The notes: generated from the sequence alone by a model not told the origin. DNA of 64,000 nucleotides from Legionella sp. PATHC032 (GCF_026191185.1 NZ_JAPHOV010000001.1:2971001-3035000), one strand, 5' to 3'. Positions 8,924-18,226 are shown, numbered from the stretch's first letter. Program-made: numbers and translations.

Positions 8924-9632
8924 TAAAAATCTCTTGTAAAAAGAGCTTCATTGCTTGCCATGAACGACGCGCGGCAACCTCATCATAAATAAGTCCTAAA
9001 TTTTCATCATGTGCTTGAGGATTAGTGAACGCATGTTGTACCTGTCCATACATATGCATTTGCCAATCGACATTGGCTTCTGTCATTTCCTGACAAAAAG
9101 CATGTACTTGTTCTGGTTTCACCATAGGATCATCATAACCATGCAGCACCAGAATTTTTGCCTTAATTCTTTCTGACTTGAGATTCTCAGGTTTATTAAG
9201 CAAGCCATGAAAACTGATTGCCCCTCGGATATCCGCACCACTCCTGGCTAAATCAAGTGCGCACAACCCGCCAAAGCAAAACCCTATAATGGCTATGCGA
9301 TTGCTATCGACCACTGATATCGATTTAATGGCTTCAAAAGCAGCATGCAATCTTCCCCTAAGCAAAGCACGATCACTGTACAAAGGTTGCATTAATGCCA
9401 TTTTTTCATCATTGTTAGAACCAATTTGTCCTTGCCCATACATATCCAAGGCAAACCCTATATAACCCATCTCAGCAAGTTGTTTTGCTTTAAGGCAAGC
9501 AAACTCGCCTCTTCCGCTCCAATCGTGCGCGACTATTACTGCAGGCCGAGATTGCTTAATTCCCTCTTCATGCGCTAAAAATCCATGCAAATCCAGATCA
9601 CCATGCTGATAAATATAATTCGATGAATACAT
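8916..9632 (-). CDS. Dienelactone hydrolase family protein (copy 1)
   Basis: A 238-residue dienelactone-hydrolase-type alpha/beta hydrolase. The nucleophile elbow is GFCFGG with Cys119, the acid is in HGYDDPM, and the histidine in QVQHAFTNP. This is the cysteine-type triad of the DLH family; many such proteins act on unidentified esters or lactones. It starts with AGGAGA nine bases upstream and its stop overlaps the start of the broken carboxylase gene by eight bases. A clear paralogue is at 30719-31444 (both have HDWxGRGE, MGYIGFAxDMYG, HGYDDP and RSWQxxxLFLQE lines). No signal peptide. Confidence 0.88.
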   Translation of the reverse strand: MYSSNYIYQHGDLDLHGFLAHEEGIKQSRPAVIVAHDWSGRGEFACLKAKQLAEMGYIGFALDMYGQGQIGSNNDEKMALMQPLYSDRALLRGRLHAAFEAIKSISVVDSNRIAIIGFCFGGLCALDLARSGADIRGAISFHGLLNKPENLKSERIKAKILVLHGYDDPMVKPEQVHAFCQEMTEANVDWQMHMYGQVQHAFTNPQAHDENLGLIYDEVAARRSWQAMKLFLQEIFNV

Positions 9633-10021
9633 AGAATATCTCCTAAATTATTTAAAAATAGTCTAAGGCAATCTCTGTAAAAGTCCAGTAATGACATCAG
9701 TTTAGAGTAATGCTCAGGACTTACGAAAAACCCCAAGGTCGAGGCAAAAAATGTTTTTAATGAGGGAGTTTAGATAAACTAAATGACCGAATTAAAAACA
9801 TTTTTTAACAAAGAGATTGGGTTTATCGTAAGTCCTGATGCTGTTCTCAGCTTTTAAATAAAGCAATAAACCCGCCTAATATAATGACTAGGAATTGGAT
9901 TGGTATGATACTCTAGCACTTTCAGACAATACATGAGCCAGCAAATATCAACGTGCCCACTAATTAACTCAAATTATGGATTTGGTCTAAAATAAAAGTA
10001 AACTGTGTAAGGAATATTGCC
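9633..10021. other. Divergent intergenic region holding repeat copy 1
   Basis: This 389-base gap separates two divergent hydrolase genes. It contains the palindromic element at 9715-9837 and otherwise AT-rich DNA. I see AAGGA at the expected distance before the gene at 10022 but no confident promoter hexamers and no coding signal. Confidence 0.6.
9715..9837 (+). repeat. 123-bp imperfect palindromic element, copy 1 of 3
   Basis: The element begins CAGGACTTACGAAAAACCCC and ends with the inverted GGGTTTATCGTAAGTCCTG. The whole unit is one long imperfect palindrome, about 59 bases per arm around a short centre near 9776, with an inner pair AAAAAATGTTTTTAAT / ATTAAAAACATTTTTT. Copy 2 at 25983-26107 is nearly identical in reverse orientation; copy 3 at 44336-44450 is diverged. 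No coding capacity. The form suits a MITE or a large REP-like hairpin element; which transposase, if any, moved it is unknown. Confidence 0.85.
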
Positions 10022-10888
10022 ATGATGACTGATTCGCTAATACATATAAGGGATTTGTTACATGCTCAATTTTGCTACCAAATGTTTATTACCCCCATTC
10101 ATCTTCCTATCGATAAAAAATACAGGGAATTTGCCAAAATGGCCTGTGAATTTATAGAAGGACGAAGGGATGAAATCATACACAGAGAATATCCTCGCCA
10201 TCATGTTTTACATCGATTTACCCCGGCAAACAAATCAAATAACAAAAAAATATTGATTACGCATGGCTGGATGTCTCGTGCTGCCTATATGGTACGCTTA
10301 ATCAGGCTTCTTCATAAAGAAGGATATGAAGTCTACGCTATCGATTTTCCTGCTCATGGTGAAGCCAAAGGAATTCAGCTTCCCTGGACTGATGCCATTG
10401 CTATTATCAAAGAAACGATTAATCAATTTGGGCCTTTTTATGGAGTGATTGGCCATTCTTTTGGTGGTTCAATGATCTTAAATACTTTGAATCTGGCAGG
10501 GCAACTTCCAGAATGGCAATTAAATTACAAGCCAGAAAGAGCCATTTTAATTGCATCACCCACACAAATGCGGACTCCTGTCAATAAAATTGCCAGACGT
10601 TTTAAATTAAGTGGGCATGCCTATTTACAACTTCGCCAATTAATCCGTCAACAAGCATCAATCGACCCTGAAAGGATTCGCTTAAGGCATTTTATTTCCC
10701 AAGCCCCCGACACCTATTTTCTATGTATCCATGGAGAATTGGATGCCACTATCAACCCCAAAGAATCGATAAACTTTTGCAAAAATTACAAAAATGCCAG
10801 CCTGTCTCTTTTACCAGACGCTGATCATGTGAGTGTATTAATGGATGAGCGTGTTGAACAAATTGCTTTGGATTTTTTAAGTCTTTAA
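10022..10888 (+). CDS. Alpha/beta hydrolase
   Basis: A 288-residue alpha/beta hydrolase. The oxyanion region is ITHGWMSRAAYM, the elbow is GHSFGG with Ser146, and an acid in HGELDATI and a histidine in PDADHVSVL complete the triad. The line YAIDFPAHGEAKG is typical of esterase/acyl-hydrolase relatives. No signal peptide, so cytoplasmic. ATG codons occur at 10022 and 10025, both with AAGGA upstream. It stands alone, flanked by repeat-bearing intergenic DNA on both sides. Substrate unknown. Confidence 0.82.
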   Translation: MMTDSLIHIRDLLHAQFCYQMFITPIHLPIDKKYREFAKMACEFIEGRRDEIIHREYPRHHVLHRFTPANKSNNKKILITHGWMSRAAYMVRLIRLLHKEGYEVYAIDFPAHGEAKGIQLPWTDAIAIIKETINQFGPFYGVIGHSFGGSMILNTLNLAGQLPEWQLNYKPERAILIASPTQMRTPVNKIARRFKLSGHAYLQLRQLIRQQASIDPERIRLRHFISQAPDTYFLCIHGELDATINPKESINFCKNYKNASLSLLPDADHVSVLMDERVEQIALDFLSL

Positions 10889-11214
10889 CAGGGCAGGGTA
10901 ATTTGATACACATGGATTACGGTTTTACCAAATCGAGATGTATCCAGCACATCAGCAGACGTAACTCTTCACGAGGTATGAAAATTTTTCTGCGTAAAAG
11001 CCTATTTATTTCATTTGTCTTTCCTGCGGAGGCGGGAATCTATCTAAAAATCAACCTATATGCTAACTTTATTTATAAATTCCCGCCTCCGCGGGAAAGA
11101 CAGAGGACTTAATATTCCTTAATTACATACCCCGTGAATGGTTATAAGCAGGCTATTGTGTTTGCTGCAACGACGAACCTGACATGCAGAGTAATTTGCT
11201 TCAAAATTAGATAA
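10889..11214. other. Intergenic region with a REP-like inverted repeat
   Basis: This 326-base gap between two convergent genes (hydrolase on plus, rpoH on minus) holds the inverted repeat at 11017-11101. A small open frame at 10903-11112 runs straight through the repeat and has no ribosome site, so I do not call it. No clear T-tract terminator is seen for either gene. Confidence 0.55.
11017..11101. repeat. REP-like inverted repeat with CGCCTCCGCGGG arms
   Basis: Two 23-base arms, 11017-11039 (gtctttcctgcggaggcggg and on) and 11079-11101, are inverted copies with one mismatch and a 39-base AT-rich spacer. The GC-rich core CCCGCCTCCGCGGGAA resembles dispersed REP-type sequences of many Gammaproteobacteria. 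It could work as a weak bidirectional transcription or mRNA-stability element between the convergent genes. Confidence 0.75.
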
Positions 11215-12069
11215 TCAAGCTTCCATGTATTGACGAATTTTCTTCATGGCATTTTTTTCAAGCTGCCTAACTCGTTCAGCAGAGACACCATATTTTTCCG
11301 CCAAATCATGTAACGTGAGTTTTTCTTCGGCAAGCCAGCGTTGTTGTAAAATATCCTGACTACGTTCATCCAGTTGTTCCATAGCACACAGTAATTTTTC
11401 ACGCCCCTGATCGCCAGTATCCTCATTCTCTAACAAGACAGCAGGATCATCGTTCACATTAAACAAATAACGCTCAGGCGCTTTGTAAGCATCATCATTA
11501 TCATCAACGTCTGGCGCATCATAAGAAGAATCCATAACATTTAAACGTTGCTCCATCAGCAACACGTCTTCTCGACTGACTCCCAAATCTTTGGCGACGG
11601 CATCGACCTCTTCACTGCTGAACCAACCCAATCGATTTTTCATTTGGCGCAAATTAAAAAACAATTTACGTTGAGCTTTGGTTGTAGCAACTTTAACTAT
11701 TCGCCAGTTACGCAGCACAAACTCATGAATTTCTGCTTTAATCCAATGAACAGCAAAAGAAACAAGGCGTACGCCCATTTTAGGGTCAAACCGTTTTACG
11801 GCCTTCATCAAGCCTACGTTACCTTCCTGAATTAAATCACTTAAAGGCAATCCATACCCCAGATAACCGCGGGCTACACGAACTACATAGCGCAAATGAG
11901 CAAGAACTAATTGTCGAGCAGCTTCTATATCTCCTTCAGAATGAAAACGCTCGGCGTATGCCATTTCCTCTTCCAAAGTCAGCATTGGAATTTGATTTAC
12001 TCGATGGATATAAGAATCAAGACTACCAACAGGTAGATTCATTGCAGCAAGTTGCAACTGTTGACTCAT
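11215..12069 (-). CDS. rpoH: RNA polymerase sigma factor RpoH (sigma-32)
   Basis: Heat-shock sigma factor, 284 residues. Region 2 lines [16 protein letters not shown] and [19 protein letters not shown] are present, and region 4 with its helix-turn-helix ([21 protein letters not shown]) lies near the end. It directs transcription of chaperone and protease genes on heat or misfolding stress. GGAGGA sits about eight bases before the ATG. It follows ftsY-ftsE-ftsX on the same strand, the usual gammaproteobacterial order, but with a 298-base gap that contains its own regulatory-looking sequences. Confidence 0.96.
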   Translation of the reverse strand: MSQQLQLAAMNLPVGSLDSYIHRVNQIPMLTLEEEMAYAERFHSEGDIEAARQLVLAHLRYVVRVARGYLGYGLPLSDLIQEGNVGLMKAVKRFDPKMGVRLVSFAVHWIKAEIHEFVLRNWRIVKVATTKAQRKLFFNLRQMKNRLGWFSSEEVDAVAKDLGVSREDVLLMEQRLNVMDSSYDAPDVDDNDDAYKAPERYLFNVNDDPAVLLENEDTGDQGREKLLCAMEQLDERSQDILQQRWLAEEKLTLHDLAEKYGVSAERVRQLEKNAMKKIRQYMEA

Positions 12070-12367
12070 ACTAACTTCCTCCGGTCATTAACACTAAACA
12101 TAGTATTAAAATTTACATCCTATTAACTGATAGGATTCACCAAAATGAATGCTAAGCTATAAACTTTCAAAAACTGCAAATTAAGTAAAACTTCATAACT
12201 TAGCACTCTTTTCGTAATGTTTCAGTTTTGGTCATTATTTCAGCAATCCTTGTCATGTTTTATAAATCGTTAAACCTCTTAATAAAGGTTTTTTACGGTT
12301 TATAAGCATATCCCGGACATGACCAAATATTGACCAAAACAAATGTTTCATCAACTAATATTATACA
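12070..12367 (-). promoter_or_regulatory. Upstream region of rpoH with repeated TGACCAAA boxes and a leader hairpin
   Basis: No gene is seen. TGACCAAA occurs twice as direct repeats at 12320-12327 and 12331-12338, eleven bases apart (one helical turn), and once inverted as TTTGGTCA at 12227-12234. Closer to rpoH, a perfect seven-base inverted repeat atcctat/ataggat with a six-base loop spans 12117-12136, within the likely mRNA leader. These could be operator and leader-structure elements for rpoH control. No consensus promoter was convincing. Confidence 0.4.
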
Positions 12368-13297
12368 TTATTTGTAAGGCTCAACAGAAGCCAATTGTCG
12401 TTTAACAGACAATAAGGCTCCGAGCCACCCGAGTATAATAGCAAATAACACAAGTAGCAAGATTTGCCGTAGTGATAAACAAGCCAAAGGATAGTGCATT
12501 TGATAGACATTAGCCAACTGATTCACGGCAACACCTAAGGTTAGAATAAAAATATTAACCAGAAAAATGGCTAAAAGCGCGCCAGCTACCCCATACCAAA
12601 CTCCTGAATATAAAAAAGGGCGAATGATATAAGGATCTGTTGCGCCAATCAGTTTTAAAATTTTAATTTCTTCTTGTCTATTATGAATGTCCAGACGCAA
12701 GGTATTACCAATAATAAATACTACTGCCAAAGCCAGTAAGGCCATTAAAGCATTTGCTGCCTTGCCAGAAAAACCTAAGATGGCGTGCAATCGATTAATC
12801 CACTCCATATCCAGTTTCGCTAACGCTACTTGTGGAAAAGTCTGCAGTTTTCGAGATAATAAATCTAACTTTGCAGGAGAATCTATAACTAATGCAGGAA
12901 CTACTTCAATAACTGCAGGCAAAGGATTTTCAGGAAGATACCGCATAATGTCCTGCATGCCTTCTTGTTGCGTTAACTCGGATAATCCATCTGCAGCGGA
13001 TTTGATATTTGCCTGACCTACTCCTTCCGTAGTACGGACTTTTTCAAGTAACAATGTTTGCTCCGCTTCCGACAATGAAGGTTTCAAAAACAGGGAAATG
13101 TGCCCCCCTCGCTGCCAACGATTGGTTAGTTCACTTAAATTGTCTGTGAATACCCAAAAAAGCGTGGGTAACGCCAAAGCGATGGCAATAACAATGACAG
13201 TCATCATGGTTGCTAGCGGTTTACGGCAAAAAAGATTCAGACTATTAGCTGCAGCTTGCAAATGATAGGCAAGAAGAGATTGTGATCGTTTTAACAA
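12368..13297 (-). CDS. ftsX: Cell division protein FtsX
   Basis: Permease-like partner of FtsE, 309 residues. One N-terminal membrane helix (TVIVIAIALALPTLFWVF) is followed by a periplasmic domain and a three-helix FtsX/MacB-type domain near the end. FtsEX couples ATP hydrolysis in the cytoplasm to activation of septal peptidoglycan hydrolases through EnvC-like adaptors. The start overlaps the ftsE stop by seven bases, so the pair is translated together. Order ftsY-ftsE-ftsX-rpoH is conserved in Gammaproteobacteria. Confidence 0.95.
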   Translation of the reverse strand: MLKRSQSLLAYHLQAAANSLNLFCRKPLATMMTVIVIAIALALPTLFWVFTDNLSELTNRWQRGGHISLFLKPSLSEAEQTLLLEKVRTTEGVGQANIKSAADGLSELTQQEGMQDIMRYLPENPLPAVIEVVPALVIDSPAKLDLLSRKLQTFPQVALAKLDMEWINRLHAILGFSGKAANALMALLALAVVFIIGNTLRLDIHNRQEEIKILKLIGATDPYIIRPFLYSGVWYGVAGALLAIFLVNIFILTLGVAVNQLANVYQMHYPLACLSLRQILLLVLFAIILGWLGALLSVKRQLASVEPYK

Positions 13298-13941
13298 AGC
13301 CTTCCTCCTTTCAGCATGACGATGCGATGTTTCATTCCGGCTATTAAAGCCAAATCATGTGTTGCAATTAATATGCTAACCCCAACCTGATTAAATTGTT
13401 CAAAAATTTTCATTATCTCAGAAGAAAGCTTTGGATCCAGGTTACCGGTAGGTTCATCTGCCAATAATAACGCAGGTTTATGAACTACAGCACGAGCAAT
13501 ACCGACTCGTTGCTGTTCACCAACAGACAGGTGAACTGGTAACATTTTCTCTTTGCTCAACAATCCAACCATATCCAAAGCGGCATGTACCCTTTTGGCA
13601 ATCATAGGATAAGCAACTCCTTGAATTTGCAAGGGCAGGGCAACATTATCAAAAACAGTTCTGTCATTCAGCAACTGAGGGGATTGAAAAGTAATGCCTA
13701 ACTGGCTGCGATGGGCGGCAACATCTCGCTTTTTAAGATGATTTAATTTCAAACCATTGACTGTTAATTGACCCGATGTCGGCCATTCAAGAAGAGCAAT
13801 CAACTTGAGCAAGGTGCTTTTGCCAGCGCCTGAATGGCCTGTAAGAAAAGCCATTTCTCCCTTTTGCAAAGAAAAATTAACTTGGCTTAATGCCTCAAAG
13901 CCACCCGGATAACGTTTACTAACCTGGTCAAATGTGATCAT
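13291..13941 (-). CDS. ftsE: Cell division ATP-binding protein FtsE
   Basis: ABC-type ATPase, 216 residues from the chosen start. Walker A GHSGAGKST is at 35-43, the signature is LSVGEQQRVGIARA, and Walker B with the following D-loop is LLLADEPTGNLD. It energises FtsX at the division site. A longer open frame would begin 36 bases upstream inside ftsY, but the family N-terminus is MITFDQVSKRYP, so 13941 (or the adjacent ATG at 13944) is preferred. It overlaps the ftsY 3' end by 14 bases and has no strong ribosome site, consistent with coupled translation. Confidence 0.95.
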   Translation of the reverse strand: MITFDQVSKRYPGGFEALSQVNFSLQKGEMAFLTGHSGAGKSTLLKLIALLEWPTSGQLTVNGLKLNHLKKRDVAAHRSQLGITFQSPQLLNDRTVFDNVALPLQIQGVAYPMIAKRVHAALDMVGLLSKEKMLPVHLSVGEQQRVGIARAVVHKPALLLADEPTGNLDPKLSSEIMKIFEQFNQVGVSILIATHDLALIAGMKHRIVMLKGGRLC

Positions 13942-14995
13942 CATCGAATATTGCACTAACAAATTGCGCTGCGTCAAAGGGCCTCAAATCCTCAATGCCC
14001 TCCCCCACCCCTAAATAACGAAATGGTATCCCCAAATCATTCGCTATAGCAAATAATATCCCGCCTTTGGCTGTTCCATCAAGCTTGGTCATAGTAATTC
14101 CAGTTAATTGTACTGCTTCATGAAACTGTTTTGCCTGGACCAAGGCATTCTGCCCAATACTCGCATCCAATACCAACATGGTTTCATGAGGTGCCTTGGG
14201 ATCGAGTTTCTGCATTACTCTTTTCACTTTTTTCAACTCTTCCATTAAATTGCTTTGGGTATGCAAACGTCCGGCTGTATCAGCAATTAAAACATCTATT
14301 TTTCTCGCTTTGGCAGCCTGAAGGGCATCAAAAATTACTGAGGCACTGTCAGCGCCTGTATGCTGGGCAATAACAGGTATGCCATTTCTTTCGCCCCACA
14401 CATGCAATTGTTCCACAGCAGCAGCACGAAACGTATCACCAGCAGCTAACATCACTTTCTTTCCCTGCTTTTGGAATTGTTTGGCTAATTTACCAATCGT
14501 GGTTGTTTTACCGGCGCCATTGACACCAACCATTAAAATGACAAAAGGAGAACCATCTTCTGTTTCTATGGCAAGCGGTTTCTCTTCTTGACTCAAAATC
14601 TTTTGCAAATTTGCCTTTAGAGTCTGATAAACTGCTTCGCCATTAGACAGTTGCTTTCTTGCCAGGCCTTCATTTAATTGCTTCAATACTTCTTGGGTGG
14701 TATCCAAGCCCAAATCAGCAGTAATCAATAAGGTCTCGAGTTCTTCGAGTAACTCCTGGCTGATTTCTTTTTTACCTAATAGTAGCCGACTTATGCCTTC
14801 CCCCAATTGATGGCGCGTTTTGCTGAGGCCTTTCTTAAACCGGGCAAAAATACTTTCTTTTGGCGAAGGCTCTTTTACAGCCAGTTCCTGGGGCTCTTCA
14901 AGCCCCGATTCCATGCTGTTTTCGGCATGAGCCTGTTGTTCTTCAGTATCCAAATTTGGTTCGGAATTTTGATTTCGTTTAAACCATTTAATCAT
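13928..14995 (-). CDS. ftsY: Signal recognition particle receptor FtsY
   Basis: SRP-GTPase, 355 residues from the chosen start. It has a short charged N-terminal A region rich in Glu, the helical N domain, then the G domain with MVGVNGAGKTTTIGKLA, the insertion-box line VMLAAGDTFRAAAVEQL, DTAGRL and TKLDGTAKGG. It docks ribosome-nascent-chain-SRP complexes at the membrane. An in-frame ATG 39 bases upstream exists, but MIKWFKRNQ is the usual beginning and AAGGA lies 13 bases before it. First gene of ftsY-ftsE-ftsX and divergent from the M16 peptidase pair. Confidence 0.95.
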   Translation of the reverse strand: MIKWFKRNQNSEPNLDTEEQQAHAENSMESGLEEPQELAVKEPSPKESIFARFKKGLSKTRHQLGEGISRLLLGKKEISQELLEELETLLITADLGLDTTQEVLKQLNEGLARKQLSNGEAVYQTLKANLQKILSQEEKPLAIETEDGSPFVILMVGVNGAGKTTTIGKLAKQFQKQGKKVMLAAGDTFRAAAVEQLHVWGERNGIPVIAQHTGADSASVIFDALQAAKARKIDVLIADTAGRLHTQSNLMEELKKVKRVMQKLDPKAPHETMLVLDASIGQNALVQAKQFHEAVQLTGITMTKLDGTAKGGILFAIANDLGIPFRYLGVGEGIEDLRPFDAAQFVSAIFDDDHI

Positions 14996-15057
14996 TTTAG
15001 TGTACAATTCCTTAAAAATATGAAATTCTATCATCTTTTTAGCTTTGAGGTGACATT

Positions 15058-16383
15058 GTGCACAAATTACTCATTTCTCTTATGATGCTACTCTCATTTC
15101 AGGCTTTTAGCCAAATCCAGGAATATACATTAAACAATGGCTTAAAAGTACTGGTTAAAGAAGATCATCGAGCTCCAGTAGTAGTATCCATGATTTGGTA
15201 TAATGTAGGTTCAGCTGATGAGCCTGTAGGCATCACTGGGGTTTCTCATGCTATAGAACACATGATGTTTAAAGGAACTCCCAAATATCCAGTAGGGGTA
15301 TTTTCCAAAACAATTGCTGCATTGGGAGGCCAGGAAAATGCTTTTACAAACAATGACTATACCGCCTACTATGAAAAACTAGATGCAGCTCATCTGGCTA
15401 CAAGCTTCGAATTGGAAGCCGATCGCATGAATAATTTACTGCTTGATAGCGAGGAATTCGCTAAAGAAATTAAAGTCATTCAAGAGGAAAGACGTTTACG
15501 TACTGACAATAACCCGCAGGCACTCGCTTTCGAGCGTTTTCTGGCCACAGCGCATCTTACAGCGCCATACAATCACCCGGTGATAGGATGGATGAATGAT
15601 TTGACGAACATGAAAGTAGAGGATTTAAAAAAATGGTACGAAAGTTATTACGCACCAAATAATGCCACCTTAGTAGTAGTAGGTGATGTGAATCCTGAGA
15701 AAGTGCATGCCTTGGCTGAACGTTATTTCGGCTCAATAGCCAAACGCCCGATAGCATCTCGTAAACCCCAGCACGAACCTTCCGCGCTCGGTAAAAAAAT
15801 GGTTTATATTAACGCACCAGCGAAATTGCCATTACTGTTAATTGGCTATACTGTACCTGGTGTAAAAACTGCTAAAAATCATTGGGAGCCTTATGCCTTG
15901 GAAATTATCGCTGGGATACTTGATGCCGGGGAAAGTGCGCGATTTGCTAAACACCTGGTGCGAGGCAATCAAGTAGCCACTGGTGCAGAAGCCTATTATA
16001 ACCTCTATTCAAGGTATCAAAGCCAATTTATTGTCTATGGGGCGCCTAGCCAAGATCATCAAATAAAAGATCTGGAAAAAGCATTAATTGCCGAATTGGA
16101 TGCCTTAAAAAAAGCGCCTGTTAGCAACCAGGAATTACAAAGAGTTAAAAATCAAATCATAGCACAAAAAACTTTTGAAAAAGATTCTATTTTTGGTCAA
16201 GCCATGGAACTGGGACTGTTAGAAACAATAGGCCTGGGATGGAAAAATACGGAAACGTACACCAAAGCTATCAATGAAATAACTCCCGAGCAAATTCAGC
16301 AAGTTGCGCAACGATATTTTCAAGAAAATAACATGACTGTTGCAGAATTAAAGCCAATCAGGCAAGAAGAGGTAAGACCATGA
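15058..16383 (+). CDS. M16 family zinc metallopeptidase, catalytic subunit
   Basis: A 441-residue secreted M16B-type peptidase. The GTG start is preceded by GAGGTGA; a short signal peptide (LLISLMMLLSFQAFS) is evident. The inverted zinc motif HAIEH is at 64-68, so this subunit should be active. M16 peptidases of this size pair with an inactive partner to degrade peptides in the periplasm. The following gene, overlapping by four bases, encodes such a partner. An archetype is the two-subunit Sphingomonas enzyme and the processing peptidase-like PqqL group. Substrate here unknown. Confidence 0.88.
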   Translation: MHKLLISLMMLLSFQAFSQIQEYTLNNGLKVLVKEDHRAPVVVSMIWYNVGSADEPVGITGVSHAIEHMMFKGTPKYPVGVFSKTIAALGGQENAFTNNDYTAYYEKLDAAHLATSFELEADRMNNLLLDSEEFAKEIKVIQEERRLRTDNNPQALAFERFLATAHLTAPYNHPVIGWMNDLTNMKVEDLKKWYESYYAPNNATLVVVGDVNPEKVHALAERYFGSIAKRPIASRKPQHEPSALGKKMVYINAPAKLPLLLIGYTVPGVKTAKNHWEPYALEIIAGILDAGESARFAKHLVRGNQVATGAEAYYNLYSRYQSQFIVYGAPSQDHQIKDLEKALIAELDALKKAPVSNQELQRVKNQIIAQKTFEKDSIFGQAMELGLLETIGLGWKNTETYTKAINEITPEQIQQVAQRYFQENNMTVAELKPIRQEEVRP

Positions 16384-17684
16384 GTGTTTTAAGAGCTTTT
16401 ATCATTTCGTTTAGTATAATTTTTTCTCACAATCTATTCGCCAATTCATTCAAAACTGAAAAATGGCAGACTAAAAATGGGGTGCGAGTTATATTTTATC
16501 AGGCCATGGAAGTACCTATGCTTGACATCAGTTTGGCATTTGCCGCTGGCTCTGCCTATGATGGTAAATATTTTGGTTTAAGTGCATTAACGACCAATTT
16601 GATTAATCAAGGCAATTCCGGTAAAGACGCAACGACTATTGCGGAAGCTTTAGCAGACACTGGAGCACAATTTAATGCCGAAACGAGTAGGGATATGGTT
16701 GTCCTAAGCCTAAGAACTCTTACCAGCAAAGAGGCCTTGCAGCAATCTACCAAAACCTTTAGCCAAATTATCAGTCATCCTGATTTTCCTAAAGAAGCCT
16801 TCGCAAGAGAAAAGGATCAACTTCTCATGGCTGTTGAACAAACCGAAGAATCACCAGATGATGTAGCCATTCAAAACTTTTTTAAAACCTTATATCAAGA
16901 ACATCCTTATGCCCATCCAGTGCATGGAACAATTGAGTCACTCAATGCCATCAAAGAAAATCAGGTTATTGATTTTTATAAAAAATATTTTGTTGCTAAA
17001 AACGGCATATTAGTCATGGTTGGCGCGATTGACAGTTCTCAAGCTCATCAATTGGCAGAACAACTGACCCAGGATCTCCTCGCAGGAGAGCCAGCACCAA
17101 CAATTCCTAAAGCATCACATCTGACTGATGCAGAAAAAGTTAATGTCCCGTTTCCTTCGTCACAAACGATAGTTCGTTTGGGACAGATAGGAATAGATCA
17201 TCATAATCAAAATTATTTTCCGTTAATGGTTGGGAATTATATTTTAGGTGGAGGGACATTAGTTTCCAGGCTGGGTACTGAAGTAAGAGAAAAACGAGGT
17301 TTGACTTACGGAATCGATAGCCAATTTGTCCCTATGTTAGGTGAAGGACCTTTTATCATTAGTTTATCAACAAAAAACTCCGAAGCCAGAAACGCACTGA
17401 ACATTACCCAGGACACACTGACAAAATTTATCAAAAATGGACCTAACAAGGAGGAGCTGGCTTCAGCGAAACAATATCTCACAGGCAGTTTTCCTCTTTC
17501 GTTAGGAAGCAATACCAACATTGCAAACCTGCTATTAAGAATGGCATTCTACCATTTACCTGATAATTATCTGGATACCTATGTCGCTAAAATCAATGCT
17601 GTAACCGACACTGAAATCAAGCACGCCTTCCAGCAACAGGTGAATCCTGAAAAATTACTCCTGGTAACGGTTGGACAATCTTGA
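16380..17684 (+). CDS. M16 family peptidase-like protein, non-catalytic subunit
   Basis: A 434-residue M16 homologue with a signal peptide (AFIISFSIIFSHNLFA). The position of the zinc motif is occupied by KYFGLSAL, so HxxEH is absent and this protein cannot bind zinc in the usual way. The C-terminal half keeps the RGLTYGI line that contributes to substrate closure in the partner. It overlaps the catalytic subunit gene by ATGA and is followed by rsmD with start and stop overlapping. The pair likely forms a periplasmic heterodimer. Confidence 0.86.
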   Translation: MSVLRAFIISFSIIFSHNLFANSFKTEKWQTKNGVRVIFYQAMEVPMLDISLAFAAGSAYDGKYFGLSALTTNLINQGNSGKDATTIAEALADTGAQFNAETSRDMVVLSLRTLTSKEALQQSTKTFSQIISHPDFPKEAFAREKDQLLMAVEQTEESPDDVAIQNFFKTLYQEHPYAHPVHGTIESLNAIKENQVIDFYKKYFVAKNGILVMVGAIDSSQAHQLAEQLTQDLLAGEPAPTIPKASHLTDAEKVNVPFPSSQTIVRLGQIGIDHHNQNYFPLMVGNYILGGGTLVSRLGTEVREKRGLTYGIDSQFVPMLGEGPFIISLSTKNSEARNALNITQDTLTKFIKNGPNKEELASAKQYLTGSFPLSLGSNTNIANLLLRMAFYHLPDNYLDTYVAKINAVTDTEIKHAFQQQVNPEKLLLVTVGQS

Positions 17685-18226
17685 AGCAGGTAATACGGAT
17701 TATCGGAGGATTATATCGGGGAAAAAAAATACATTTCCCCGATGTAAATGGCCTAAGACCAACTCCAGATAGAGTTCGGGAAACACTCTTTAATTGGTTA
17801 ATGAATGATATTAAAAATGCCCGCTGTCTGGATGCTTTTGCAGGTAGTGGAGCGTTGGGGCTTGAAGCCTATTCCAGAGGAGCATCTCTTGTCGTTTTTA
17901 TCGAACAATCACCTAAGGCTCATGCCGGTTTGCAAAATACCATTCGTCAATTTGATAGCCCCAACTTACACCTTATAAAAACAGATACGTTAAATTACCT
18001 TAAACAAAGCACCGAGCTGTTCGATCTGATTTTTTTAGACCCTCCCTACGCTCTCAACTATGTTCCTCAATGTCTTGAGAATATCATAACCAATAACCTT
18101 CTTGTTAAAGGAGGGCTTGTCTACATTGAATCCTCTACTCCTATTGAAGTAAAAGCAGATCTTTGGAAACAATTGAAATTAAAACAAGCCGGTCAAGTCA
18201 TTTATGGATTATTTGAAAAACTCTAA
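17681..18226 (+). CDS. rsmD: 16S rRNA (guanine(966)-N(2))-methyltransferase
   Basis: A 181-residue SAM-dependent methyltransferase that modifies G966 of 16S rRNA. The N-terminal line RIIGGLYRGKKIHFP, motif I DAFAGSGALG (51-60) and the catalytic DPPY (120-123) are diagnostic. The start is TTG at 17681, which overlaps the stop of the M16 gene as TTGA; this gives the family N-terminus. Probably co-transcribed with the peptidase pair. dotD follows after 74 bases with its own upstream region. Confidence 0.93.
   Translation: MKQVIRIIGGLYRGKKIHFPDVNGLRPTPDRVRETLFNWLMNDIKNARCLDAFAGSGALGLEAYSRGASLVVFIEQSPKAHAGLQNTIRQFDSPNLHLIKTDTLNYLKQSTELFDLIFLDPPYALNYVPQCLENIITNNLLVKGGLVYIESSTPIEVKADLWKQLKLKQAGQVIYGLFEKL

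Noticed and set aside
10903..11112. Small open frame after the hydrolase
   Set aside because: It runs through the REP-like inverted repeat, lacks a ribosome site and has no recognisable protein.
12266..12292. Hairpin AAACCT...AGGTTTTTT between ftsX and rpoH as a terminator
   Set aside because: The T run is on the plus strand, where no upstream gene is transcribed; it does not suit the minus-strand genes.
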